DNA of 54,298 nucleotides, taken from the NCBI RefSeq assembly GCF_000970855.1, contig NZ_KQ034055.1, positions 49,633-103,930 of the forward strand, in the 5' to 3' direction. The notes beneath the pieces were generated by a model that was not told the DNA's origin, made no database searches, and saw only the letters and a program-made list of their open reading frames with translations. Position 1 is the first letter of the stretch. Every line of letters starts with the position of its first letter. Both the position numbers and the translations under genes were made by a program. Shown here one piece after another: positions 9,013-16,422 of the stretch. Origin of the DNA: Lactobacillus helsingborgensis. Lineage in GTDB: Bacteria > Bacillota > Bacilli > Lactobacillales > Lactobacillaceae.

Positions 9013-9402
9013 TTTTTTATAAATGGGAAAAGTATTTGTTGCTGATACTAAAAGTAATGGTTTATCTGTATCAATGGCCATAATCCACTGGTTTTTACCA
9101 ATTTTGTACCAGACTAATTTGTTTTTCTTTTTTACTACAAAAACTTTATAAAGTTTTGTAGATAAAGACATTTCAGCCTTTTTATATAAATAAGTTGGTT
9201 TGGCATAAACAGAAACTCTATTACCGACACCAGCTAAAACTTTGAAAAGATATTTCTTCCGAATATTTTTATCAGACTTCAAACCTACTGCTTGAATAGT
9301 TTGTAAATTTATCTCTTCCATAGTCTTTATTGATGGTAATAAAAATATAATAATTATTAATAATTTAGTAATTTTACTACATAAACTTTTTATGTTTTGC
9401 AT
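9007..9402 (-). CDS. Secreted or membrane-anchored SLAP/SH3-like protein
   Basis: 131 aa. A hydrophobic segment at residues 11-26 (TKLLIIIIFLLPSIKT) acts as signal or anchor. The rest contains VSVYAKPTYLYKK followed by VWYKIGKNQWIMA, the pattern of Lactobacillus SLAP or bacterial SH3 modules that bind cell wall material. AAAGGGAAAA precedes the ATG. It follows two DUF3846-like genes at 13 bases, in one operon. The ORF ends in an A7 run, and coding-like sequence continues in another frame (8876-9012), so the native protein may be longer. Function unknown; location at the cell surface is likely. Confidence 0.6.
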   Translation of the reverse strand: MQNIKSLCSKITKLLIIIIFLLPSIKTMEEINLQTIQAVGLKSDKNIRKKYLFKVLAGVGNRVSVYAKPTYLYKKAEMSLSTKLYKVFVVKKKNKLVWYKIGKNQWIMAIDTDKPLLLVSATNTFPIYKKI

Positions 9403-9415
9403 TTTTCCCTTTAAA

Positions 9416-9829
9416 TTAAATTTTCTTCTTTTGGCTTACTTTAATAATTATATTAGTACGCCCGGTTTTATTATCTAGATGAAACTTTATACGACTTTTT
9501 AATATTTTGATGTCTTCATTTGATAAACTGATCTGATAATCACTTTTTCTAGGATTTGTACTTCTAGAAAAGATAAATCTCGATCCATATAAAAGTTCTT
9601 TACCCTTTGAATTAATTAAACTAACTTTCGGGTGGGCAACAAAAATACTTTTATTCTCATCTCTATAAATAACGTCATAGTTTTGTCCGCAAACTGAAAA
9701 AGTATCAATATAAAAATATTTGTCTTCAATTTCTTCCGCAATGAATTTATAGCTATTAAGTAAATACTTTGTTTCAATTCCAGTCTCTGAATCAATTTCT
9801 AAAACTTTTACTCTATCTTCCTTTTTCAT
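9416..9829 (-). CDS. DUF3846-like protein, paralog 1
   Basis: 137 aa, soluble. It starts MKKEDRVKVLEIDSETGIETKYL and keeps the order seen in the neighbour at 9847-10218: an N-terminal strand with conserved acidic E/D, a middle CGQNYDVIYRDE segment, a GSRFIFSR segment and a C-terminal SLSNEDIKILK segment. This resembles DUF3846, a family common on phages and plasmids and of unknown function. The C-terminal tail is longer and more basic than in the paralog. It has a good ribosome site and lies 17 bases after the paralog, consistent with tandem duplication. Confidence 0.6.
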   Translation of the reverse strand: MKKEDRVKVLEIDSETGIETKYLLNSYKFIAEEIEDKYFYIDTFSVCGQNYDVIYRDENKSIFVAHPKVSLINSKGKELLYGSRFIFSRSTNPRKSDYQISLSNEDIKILKSRIKFHLDNKTGRTNIIIKVSQKKKI

Positions 9830-9846
9830 GACTATTTTTCCTTAAC

Positions 9847-10218
9847 TTAAAAAATTAACTGATCTACCTGAATTACTTTGTAATTAAAATAGTTTTCAAG
9901 ATGCTTTTTAATTTTCTTGATATCTTTGTCAGTTAAACTAGTCTGCAAGCCTTCACAGTTCCTAGTTAAAATTATTCTTCCAAAAAATATAGGCTTATTG
10001 TTTAAACTAATTACACTTACCATAGGGTTAGGCTTTAAAAGCCCTTCATCATCGATGATAAAATCATAATCTTGACCAGTAATTGACCAAGAACTAATGT
10101 CGATATAATTACAGTTGATTTCCCTATAAAAGCTCCTCAAATTATTATCGATTACTTTTTCAGTAATACCTTTTTCAGGATCAATTATTAATACTTTAAT
10201 CTTTGAAATTTGTTTCAT
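9847..10218 (-). CDS. DUF3846-like protein, paralog 2
   Basis: 123 aa. The start KVLIIDPEKGITEKVID matches the typical DUF3846 opening (kvlviePgk), followed by TGQDYDFIIDDEGLL, FFGRIILTR and SLTDKDIKKIKKHL. These segments align in order with the 137-aa neighbour, so the two are paralogs. The family's function is unknown. AGGAAAA precedes the ATG at good distance. It stands behind a small membrane peptide gene, in the operon that likely reads from the leader at 11911-12109. Confidence 0.65.
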   Translation of the reverse strand: MKQISKIKVLIIDPEKGITEKVIDNNLRSFYREINCNYIDISSWSITGQDYDFIIDDEGLLKPNPMVSVISLNNKPIFFGRIILTRNCEGLQTSLTDKDIKKIKKHLENYFNYKVIQVDQLIF

Positions 10219-10289
10219 TTTGATTTTCCTAAATAAAAATATTAAGGTAAATACTTTAGAATCACTAAATGTGGATATTTAGCAACCAT

Positions 10290-10409
10290 TCAGCTCTGAC
10301 GATAATATTGTTCAAAGAGTATAAATAAAATAAAAATACACATACATATAGCTTTAATTGGTGTTAAACCTGTTGTATTGCCCTCTTCATCATTAAAAAA
10401 TTTAATCAT
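10290..10409 (-). CDS. Small single-pass membrane peptide (39 aa)
   Basis: A 39-residue ORF starting MIKFFNDEEGNTTG with one hydrophobic helix (about residues 19-33) and ending YYRQS. The ribosome site AGGAGAGG is excellent. It sits directly after the terminator that closes the methyltransferase-like gene and before the DUF3846 pair. It resembles in size the small membrane peptides that plasmids and phages often carry. No function can be assigned. Confidence 0.55.
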   Translation of the reverse strand: MIKFFNDEEGNTTGLTPIKAICMCIFILFILFEQYYRQS

Positions 10410-10434
10410 TATAAATCCTCTCCTAATAAAAAAG

Positions 10435-10456
10435 AGCAGCCTTTAAAAATGCTGCT
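10435..10456 (-). terminator. Terminator hairpin in front of the small membrane peptide gene
   Basis: Minus-strand stem AGCAGC/GCTGCT with flanking A/T pairs and a T-rich tail (CTTTTTTATT). It lies between the methyltransferase-like gene and the next gene, with no obvious new promoter between hairpin and ATG, so downstream genes would need read-through. Confidence 0.65.
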
Positions 10457-10478
10457 TTTCCCTATTACTAATTTCTAT

Positions 10479-11213
10479 TTATTTATCTCCATAAACAAGT
10501 GCTGTTGTTTTCCCATTAAGTGTTGTTTCAATTTTTAAAAATGTCTCAATATGTTTTGGATATCTTTCTTTACTCCAGTCAGACACTGAAAAATATTCTT
10601 TAACTTCTTTAGTATAGGGCATTATATTAACATCGCTAAAACTGTGAGCGTCATCTAAGCAATTCTCAATAAAGAACACACCTTTACACTTACGTGTTAA
10701 TGAATCTCCATGCCAAACAACAGCATTCATACCTCTAATCGCAAGATTAAAAATCAAGAAAGGAATTGCTTGGTCTGATTTTTCTTCACAAAAATATAAA
10801 TAATTGTGTGGCTTATAGACAAAATTATCATGTTTAACTTGATCCTCTACCCACTTAGCTATTGTTAAAGTACCAGCTCCTGCACCAACATCAAGCCTTA
10901 TGCCACTATTATTCCATTTACGATCATTGTGGGATAATTGTGCTAATAGTTTGCTCAAATTATAAGGTGTTAAGTCCTGTTTTTGCCTGTTCATTTCAGC
11001 TTGTTCAGTCTGAAAGTAATCGAAAAACCAGTCTTTTGTAAGATCATCAGAAACACTTAAAAATTTTTCAAACACTCTCACACGTTCACTTTTGTTTAAC
11101 AAAATTTGGAATAATTTCCTGGGAACTTTATAAGGTTCTATGTCCTTTATATCAAGAAGTTTATAAATTGCTTCCTTTGTAATTTTATCTTTCATACCTG
11201 TCATTTCATTCAA
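10479..11213 (-). CDS. SAM-dependent methyltransferase-like protein
   Basis: About 240 aa. Residues around 106-118 (LDVGAGAGTLTIA) form a SAM-binding motif I, followed by an acidic segment YLYFCEEKSDQA that suits motif II and WHGDSL that suits motif III. At the place where an N6-adenine DNA methylase should carry NPPY/F it has FFIENCLDDAHS, so the typical catalytic motif is missing. It may be an inactive or repurposed member. The N-terminal 100 residues are helical. The start is uncertain: TTG at 11213 and ATG at 11204 or 11195 are all possible. It follows a membrane-anchored gene and ends with a terminator. Confidence 0.55.
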   Translation of the reverse strand: MNEMTGMKDKITKEAIYKLLDIKDIEPYKVPRKLFQILLNKSERVRVFEKFLSVSDDLTKDWFFDYFQTEQAEMNRQKQDLTPYNLSKLLAQLSHNDRKWNNSGIRLDVGAGAGTLTIAKWVEDQVKHDNFVYKPHNYLYFCEEKSDQAIPFLIFNLAIRGMNAVVWHGDSLTRKCKGVFFIENCLDDAHSFSDVNIMPYTKEVKEYFSVSDWSKERYPKHIETFLKIETTLNGKTTALVYGDK

Positions 11214-11276
11214 TTTCTAATAATCTATAAGTTTGCTAACAAAAAGAAAGTCATTCCTTTAAATAGCTATTTCTTT

Positions 11277-11801
11277 TTACCTATTAATTTTTTTATTTTC
11301 TTTCACCTCCTTCAATCTGTACATAACTTGTTGAACCAGGTCGTCGGGAAATGAATTTTTTAAGCTTTCAAATTTTTGCTTTTCCTTAAACGAATACTTA
11401 TTACTTGAAGAATGAGATTGATCAACATTAGCTGATGATAGGTCATACATACTATGTATCTCTCCATCTGTATCAACCAAAATACTATCTGAATTTAAAT
11501 TAATAGTATCTGTTTCTTCAAACCTTTTTTTATCATTACCCGCAGAATAGTCAGTAAATGTATTAATAGACTGCTTAGTCTGAATCACACGTAAATATTG
11601 CCGGTTTATTATATCCTTTCGAATGTTGCTAGGGATGGAGCTAGAAATTTCATCAATATCACTACTATCCAACACATCACCTTTTAATTCTTTTGAAATA
11701 GATTTTTCTGAAAAAGCTGCTCTTATCTTTTTCAAAACCTTTAAACCTTTTTTCTTAAAAAGCAAAAATAACAATATCATTAAAATAAATAAATATTTCA
11801 T
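11277..11801 (-). CDS. Membrane-anchored acidic protein of unknown function
   Basis: The ATG at 11801, with GAGGGAAAAG just before it, is chosen over the longer open frame because a strong terminator occupies the upstream extension. The product is 174 aa: MKYLFILMILLFLLFKKKG forms a single N-terminal membrane helix, and the rest is hydrophilic, rich in Ser and Asp, and ends with a basic helical segment. No known domain is recognised. It is the first gene behind leader copy A, so it may be made only when transcription passes two terminators. Confidence 0.55.
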   Translation of the reverse strand: MKYLFILMILLFLLFKKKGLKVLKKIRAAFSEKSISKELKGDVLDSSDIDEISSSIPSNIRKDIINRQYLRVIQTKQSINTFTDYSAGNDKKRFEETDTINLNSDSILVDTDGEIHSMYDLSSANVDQSHSSSNKYSFKEKQKFESLKNSFPDDLVQQVMYRLKEVKENKKINR

Positions 11802-11821
11802 CTTTTCCCTCAAAATAAAAA

Positions 11822-11847
11822 GGGAAATAACAATAATGTTACTTCCC
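11822..11847 (-). terminator. Terminator immediately upstream of the 11277-11801 gene
   Basis: 11-bp stem (11822-11832 with 11837-11847, one G-T pair), 4-nt loop and minus-strand tail TTTTTATTTT. It stands only 20 bases before the ATG and within one transcript from the leader promoter, so it is placed to gate the gene. Confidence 0.8.
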
Positions 11848-11910
11848 TCATTAACTAATATTTTTCCGTTGTTTCGTTGCTGAAACCACCTTCTTTCCTT
11901 CACGCAAAAA

Positions 11911-12109
11911 GGAACATTGAAATTATTCAATGTTCCTTCTTTTAATCTTTTTTCTTAGTTCCTTTGACCTTTATGATCAATTTTTTCAAGTTTCGTCCTT
12001 CATTCGAAGAATTTCTGAAGTAAACTACCTACAACTTCCAATTGGAAATTATCACAGAAATATACCCGTGTTACATCTCAATACTTATATAGCTTACAAA
12101 TTAATTATA
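11911..12109 (-). promoter_or_regulatory. Structured leader copy A with promoter and terminator
   Basis: The minus-strand -10 TATAAT (12104-12109, with upstream TG) starts a transcript of about 190 nt. It holds a stem-loop around 11990-12025 (AGTTT...AAACT with inner CTTC...GAAG), a small stem TTGATC/GGTCAA near 11963-11980, and an intrinsic terminator with an 11-bp stem (11911-11921 with 11926-11936) and tail TTTTTG. Copies B (18497-18693) and C (36599-36799) share the same order. From -10 to about +25, copies A and C are almost identical. It precedes the operon 11801-8631. Confidence 0.75.
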
Positions 12110-12235
12110 GCATAAATTTTTATAAAAACTTTCACTTGTTTCTCTTATTAAATTTTTATAACTAATATAATTCTTTCTCTGTTTTGATATGACCTCCAAA
12201 ATTAAGCCTGTTTCACATTTAATACTGTATAAGTT

Positions 12236-13822
12236 TTAAAATTTAATAACTTGATCTGCTTTAGCTATCAAGTCATTATTATAAGTATGGGTTACGTATA
12301 ATAATGTAATAGGTAAACTTAAAAGTTTGCTTTCAATTTTTTGCAAAGTTGTTTTATCGATTCCAGAAGAGAACTCGTCCAATATTAACACATTTTTTTC
12401 TCGAAGTAGTAATCTTGCTAATTCAATTCTTTTAGCCTCTCCACCAGATACTTTTGTGTCTGAATTTCCTAGTTTCATGCTCAACGATTCAGCATTGGCC
12501 CACTTATCCAATTCTACAAATCTTAAAGCTTTAATTATAATCTCGTCCGGATAACTTTTATATAAAGTCAGATTATTACGTAATGTGGTTGCAAAAACAT
12601 GGCCATCTTGTGGTAAGTAACTGAAATTTTGATAAATTTGATTATCTGTAAGTTTTGTAATGTTTATTCCATTTAACAAAATCTCTCCTCGATAATTATC
12701 TAATTGTTTGGTAATAAGTTTAATGAAAGTTGATTTACCACTACCACTTTTACCAACAATTAAATATTTTTTCCCAGCTTTAATTTTAAGATTCAGTGAA
12801 TCAATAACTTTTTTTTCTTTAAAAGAAACACTTACATCCTTTAACTCTATACTAGAAAAAGTATCAATATTTTTTTCATTGTTAATTGTAATTGTTTCTT
12901 TATTTGTTTCATTTTCAATTGAATCAAATACTTTTTTTCCACCAATCCATTGAGAAAAAAGATCAGAAAAACTATAAATAGGAAAAGAAATATTCGTAAC
13001 TAGTTGAGTAAACGCCACAATTTGACCAATTGATAAGTTGCTCTTTATGATAAAAAAAGTTCCAATTAACCAGGTACCAAAATATAAAAAGTCAGAAAAA
13101 GTTTTATTGAAAACCGTCACTGTATTTTCAGTCTTTAGCTCTTCTTTTTCACAATGTAACAACTTTTTGTTAATCATTTTTTCTTCTGAAACCACTGCAG
13201 CTTCAGAACGATTCACTTTCCAATCTGTCAAACCAGAAAATAAGTCATTTGCTTCATTGACATAATTATTAGTTGCCTCTATTGTTTTACTTTTTTTAAT
13301 TTGTAGTTTTGTCTTAAAAATTACTGGGATAAGTATATTAGGAATACTTAAAATAATGGCAAAAATTGCCATAACAGGATTTATTATCCAAGATAGCAAA
13401 CTAGCAGCAAGAAATTGTAGTAGTAAATATAAACCCCAAAAAAATGTATAAAAGTAGTTTTGTCCTAAATTGTCCATTTGGCTAGTTAATAATGAAATGT
13501 ATTGACCAGATTCATTTGAATTAAGTGTTAGCAGCCTTTGCTTTGACAAACGTTCAAAAACCACATTACGATAGACCGAAACAGCTTCTTTTGCTAAAAA
13601 TTGTGAATTTAGCTGCTGCAAATAATATGCCAGAGACTGAACCAAAATAAATAACAATACATTTATAACCAAAGACACATATTTATTCAAACCCTTGGTT
13701 GAAGCTACATCCATAATGTACTTTAATACAAGCGAGTTCGAAACCATTAATAGCGCCAAAATAATGGTTAAAATGAAGTAAACTATTACCCTTTTGGAGT
13801 CTTTTTTAAAAATATATTTCAC
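12236..13822 (-). CDS. ABC exporter (membrane domain + ATPase) of the ThiF peptide operon
   Basis: 528 aa. Six membrane helices within residues 12-285 are followed by an ATPase domain with Walker A GKSGSGKST, a signature VSGGEAKR (LSGG altered to VSGG), Walker B VLILDEF and H-loop THTY. Walker B has EF where EP is usual, but the catalytic Glu is kept. There is no C39 peptidase domain. It starts with GTG at 13822, adjoining the stop of the upstream gene, so translation is coupled. It is the last gene of the 26-residue-precursor operon and likely exports the modified peptide; microcin C operons usually use an MFS exporter instead. Confidence 0.88.
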   Translation of the reverse strand: MKYIFKKDSKRVIVYFILTIILALLMVSNSLVLKYIMDVASTKGLNKYVSLVINVLLFILVQSLAYYLQQLNSQFLAKEAVSVYRNVVFERLSKQRLLTLNSNESGQYISLLTSQMDNLGQNYFYTFFWGLYLLLQFLAASLLSWIINPVMAIFAIILSIPNILIPVIFKTKLQIKKSKTIEATNNYVNEANDLFSGLTDWKVNRSEAAVVSEEKMINKKLLHCEKEELKTENTVTVFNKTFSDFLYFGTWLIGTFFIIKSNLSIGQIVAFTQLVTNISFPIYSFSDLFSQWIGGKKVFDSIENETNKETITINNEKNIDTFSSIELKDVSVSFKEKKVIDSLNLKIKAGKKYLIVGKSGSGKSTFIKLITKQLDNYRGEILLNGINITKLTDNQIYQNFSYLPQDGHVFATTLRNNLTLYKSYPDEIIIKALRFVELDKWANAESLSMKLGNSDTKVSGGEAKRIELARLLLREKNVLILDEFSSGIDKTTLQKIESKLLSLPITLLYVTHTYNNDLIAKADQVIKF

Positions 13823-15025
13823 TCACATGCCCCTATATATATATTCACTGATATTAGGAATATTCGAATAAAGTAAGCTTAAGCTCTTTCCTATTCCTTT
13901 ATTATCAACCTTATTTATTAAACTATATCCTAGTTTCCTATTCTCTGGAGTATCAGACAATATTATAAGCCTGATTAAAGCAGATTGCATATCACGGGTT
14001 AAAACAATATTCTTGTATAAAGGTAAATCACTATAACCGTTATCAATCATATCTAAAGATTTTCTTTGTATCTCTATTTTAGAAGCAAAGTGCTTAAACC
14101 AAAGTTTCCAAAGATCAACATCTTGAGGTGTTTGTTCTAAACATTTAATTAAAATTTTTCTTTTGATTGGTTCATCATCATTCAGTATTGTAGCAAAATT
14201 TTTCATAGCAAGTGATTCACTATAATCAATTTTTTCCGAAATCAAAAAGTTATGTATATCAAGCCTATCTTTTAAATAATCAATTGCCTTTTCTCTTGAT
14301 TCAAAAACTAATATGTAAAAGCTTTTGCTATTAATGTAATCAAATTCATTTACTTTTACTATTTTTAGCTTTTGTATAAATTCTTTTGCTATGGTCTTAT
14401 CCTTTTCTCTTATTGATCTATTTATTACGGCTTTAATTAGTAGCCAGTTTATATACTTATCCGATTTATTACTCAATTCTTTATATTTTTGGATTAAATC
14501 TTCTAAAGAATAATTATTCGTCAAAAAAATTGACTTAAAATACCTATATATATATTCTAGGGGATAACTTTGGTAAGTAAATTCATCATACAATCCACGC
14601 TTAACAGCAGTTCTCATTATTGAAGGCGTCAGAATATTTGCCTGTACACCGCAAACTTCTTTTTCTTCAATTTTAATATTAGTAGTCAGCTCAACTAATT
14701 TCAGAAGTCTATAACTATAATCATCTAAAGAATATTCTTTTGCTTTTTTTATAATAATTTTATTTAAGTCGTTACTTGAATTTTCAAATAATATTGAACA
14801 AAAAATATTCACAAAATATCTTTCGATAATTTTACCAGTTGGCGAAGATATGTTTTTTTCCGTATTCATATACTTAGCACTACGCCAATTTTTATCAGAA
14901 AGCGCTGTTAACAAATTTTTATGTGCCGAAATAAACTTTTCATTTTCTCTAAATCCTTGAAATACTTTTGTGCTATTATAATTGAGTTCAATTTCTTTAA
15001 TCAATTTTTTGTACTCTCCATTCAT
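13823..15025 (-). CDS. Unrecognised 400-aa protein of the ThiF peptide operon
   Basis: 400 aa, soluble, predicted mostly alpha-helical, with several Leu-rich helix pairs after residue 150 that could be TPR-like repeats. No YcaO, radical SAM, LanB, peptidase (no HExxH) or acetyltransferase motif is visible. Cys occurs in CGVQANILTP (about 125-134). Its ATG overlaps the end of the ThiF-like gene by 29 bases and its stop adjoins the ABC exporter start, so all three are translationally coupled. It must serve the pathway as modifying enzyme, scaffold or immunity factor; the sequence does not say which. Confidence 0.6.
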   Translation of the reverse strand: MNGEYKKLIKEIELNYNSTKVFQGFRENEKFISAHKNLLTALSDKNWRSAKYMNTEKNISSPTGKIIERYFVNIFCSILFENSSNDLNKIIIKKAKEYSLDDYSYRLLKLVELTTNIKIEEKEVCGVQANILTPSIMRTAVKRGLYDEFTYQSYPLEYIYRYFKSIFLTNNYSLEDLIQKYKELSNKSDKYINWLLIKAVINRSIREKDKTIAKEFIQKLKIVKVNEFDYINSKSFYILVFESREKAIDYLKDRLDIHNFLISEKIDYSESLAMKNFATILNDDEPIKRKILIKCLEQTPQDVDLWKLWFKHFASKIEIQRKSLDMIDNGYSDLPLYKNIVLTRDMQSALIRLIILSDTPENRKLGYSLINKVDNKGIGKSLSLLYSNIPNISEYIYRGM

Positions 15026-15914
15026 ATTTTTTCATATCGAAAAATCCACGTTCTCGATATTTTATAGGTTCCTTCCCTAGGCTATAGTCTACTACCTGCT
15101 GCGCAACTATATGCCCCACATTAGCAGCAATACGGAAGGGTACTTTCTTATTAGACTGAAGAAATATTTCTCTTTCATTATTAGTTTCATGTTTATAATT
15201 AAAATCATAATCATTATTAGGATAATAAAACTCAGGTAGTGATACTACATCACTTACATAGCCAGAATTTATTATGTATGGAATATCAATTATGTTAGCA
15301 GCTTTTTCAGTTATCTTTCCTAATTCCCTTGTAGATGGAATATCTCCTGCCTGAATTATTAAATTTATGAAGTACTTTTTACAAATTTCCGTTATGTCTT
15401 TATAATTTTTTATATCCTTATCTATTCCTATAATTTTATTAGATTTATTTCCTCTATCTTTAATTACATCTATCTTTTTTTTATTTACATCTTTTTCTAA
15501 GTAATCTTGCCTATAAATATTTGAATAATCAACTATATCGGGATCAACAACAATAAGTTGATCAATGCAACTCAAGTTTTTTAAATCATTTGCTATATGA
15601 CTGCCTGTTGTTCCTAGACCAATCAGCATAACATTTATTGTTTTACTTATTTCCTTACTACTTGTTAAAATTCCATATTTTTTTAAAGTATTTAATACTT
15701 TTTCTAGCTCTTGATTGTCCATCTGAGAAAACTTAGTACAAATTTCTTTAAAACTATGTTGCTTTTTTAAGTAAATCAATAATTGCATTAATAATTGTTG
15801 ATTATTAATTTCAATTTTTGTTCCACAAGGATAATTTCTAATTATTATTTTTTTACCATCTAATGATTCAAATACATGAATCCCATCACATATAACAAAT
15901 ATTATACTCACCAC
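14997..15914 (-). CDS. E1/ThiF-like adenylating enzyme (MccB/PaaA-like) with leader-binding-like domain
   Basis: About 305 aa. The N-terminal 80 residues form a winged-helix-like region ending VLNTLKKYGILTS, resembling the peptide-clamp or RRE domain of MccB, PaaA and ocin-ThiF proteins. The E1 domain follows: GLGTTGSH nucleotide loop, VDPDIVDYSNIYRQ with the conserved Asn and Arg, a KKKID lysine segment and QAGD-x-P-STR with the metal-binding Asp. CxxC zinc motifs are absent. In-frame GTG at 15953 falls inside a terminator hairpin, so the start must be downstream; GTG at 15914 or 15911 is possible but lacks a ribosome site. Such enzymes adenylate a peptide C-terminus (MccB acts on terminal Asn), and the adjacent precursor ends in Asn. 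Confidence 0.82.
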   Translation of the reverse strand: MVSIIFVICDGIHVFESLDGKKIIIRNYPCGTKIEINNQQLLMQLLIYLKKQHSFKEICTKFSQMDNQELEKVLNTLKKYGILTSSKEISKTINVMLIGLGTTGSHIANDLKNLSCIDQLIVVDPDIVDYSNIYRQDYLEKDVNKKKIDVIKDRGNKSNKIIGIDKDIKNYKDITEICKKYFINLIIQAGDIPSTRELGKITEKAANIIDIPYIINSGYVSDVVSLPEFYYPNNDYDFNYKHETNNEREIFLQSNKKVPFRIAANVGHIVAQQVVDYSLGKEPIKYRERGFFDMKKYEWRVQKID

Positions 15915-15926
15915 TTTCAAATTAAA

Positions 15927-15956
15927 AAAGTGAGCCTTATCCCTAAGACTCACTTT
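15927..15956 (-). terminator. Terminator/attenuator between 26-aa precursor and ThiF gene
   Basis: 13-bp stem (one T-G pair) with a GGGA loop and T-run, starting 14 bases after the precursor stop. Microcin C operons are known to carry a terminator between mccA and mccB that keeps precursor transcript in excess; the arrangement here is the same. Confidence 0.82.
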
Positions 15957-15970
15957 AAATTAAAGGTTAC

Positions 15971-16051
15971 TTAGTTCCAAAGTGTCCAGCAAGTACCTGC
16001 TTGTCCAATAGCGGAACTAACTTCTAAAGATGATAAGTCAATAGCTTCCAT
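15971..16051 (-). CDS. 26-aa ribosomal peptide precursor ending in Trp-Asn
   Basis: A 26-residue ORF starting MEAIDLSSLEVSS and ending AGTCWTLWN. The ribosome site AGGGAGGTAAG stands 5 bases before the ATG and is the best in the region. It is the first gene after a clear promoter and is followed by a terminator and the ThiF-like enzyme. The C-terminal Asn is the residue that MccB adenylates in microcin C precursors. The N-terminal half has a leader-like acidic/hydrophobic pattern (IDLSSLEV). The tail has one Cys, two Thr and two Trp. Possible products are a nucleotide-peptide, a pantocin-like bicycle or a new class. No homolog is recognised. Confidence 0.8.
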   Translation of the reverse strand: MEAIDLSSLEVSSAIGQAGTCWTLWN

Positions 16052-16109
16052 GGGTTCTTACCTCCCTATAATTATTTAACAATTAAATAGTTATTAATTG
16101 TTATATGGT

Positions 16110-16138
16110 ATTTTAAAATATTATTTTAATTAATGCAA
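16110..16138 (-). promoter_or_regulatory. Promoter of the ThiF peptide operon
   Basis: Minus-strand -35 TTGCAT (16133-16138), 17-nt spacer and -10 TAAAAT (16110-16115). Just downstream an 8-bp inverted repeat (ACAATTAA ... TTAATTGT, about 16079-16101) lies in the leader and may be an operator or mRNA hairpin. Confidence 0.65.
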
Positions 16139-16148
16139 GCGCTTTAAT
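16133..16148. promoter_or_regulatory. cre-like catabolite response element overlapping the -35 box
   Basis: The plus strand reads TGCAAGCGCTTTAA at 16134-16147, two mismatches from the CcpA consensus TGWAANCGNTNWCA with the central AAGCGCTT intact. It covers the -35 box of the precursor promoter, a position where CcpA binding represses. Sequence match only; one such site can occur by chance. Confidence 0.45.
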
Positions 16149-16236
16149 ACTTCATCAAAATATTTATAATAAATTATTTTTAATTTCTGTGAGACAGTAT
16201 TACTGATTTTTAAATAAAGAATTATATCAAAATAAA

Positions 16237-16272
16237 AGGACTAACTCCGATTGAATATCGAAAGTTAGTCCT
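16237..16272 (-). terminator. Terminator after the 16423-18208 gene block
   Basis: 10-bp stem AGGACTAACT/AGTTAGTCCT (16237-16246 with 16263-16272) with an inner CCGAT/ATCG pairing and minus-strand tail TTTTATTTT. It closes the transcript from leader B. Confidence 0.8.
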
Positions 16273-16422
16273 CACTTAGTAGCTAATAAGGTGTCCCATC
16301 AAAATTGTAATTTGTCCTCTTTTTAGTAAGATCAATTACTAGTTTTTCTCACACTAACCTCATGTCTAAATTAAAGTATTTTGCTTATAATAAAGAAAAC
16401 ATAAAATTTAGCTTATTAAAAG

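Noticed and set aside
11802..11930. 43-codon N-terminal extension of the 11277-11801 gene
   Set aside because: It would cross a strong terminator and lacks a ribosome site; the ATG at 11801 has a good one.
12236..16051. Lasso peptide or thiazole/oxazole (TOMM) assignment for the ThiF operon
   Set aside because: No lasso B/C proteins and no YcaO cyclodehydratase; the E1 enzyme alone fits MccB/PaaA-type chemistry better.
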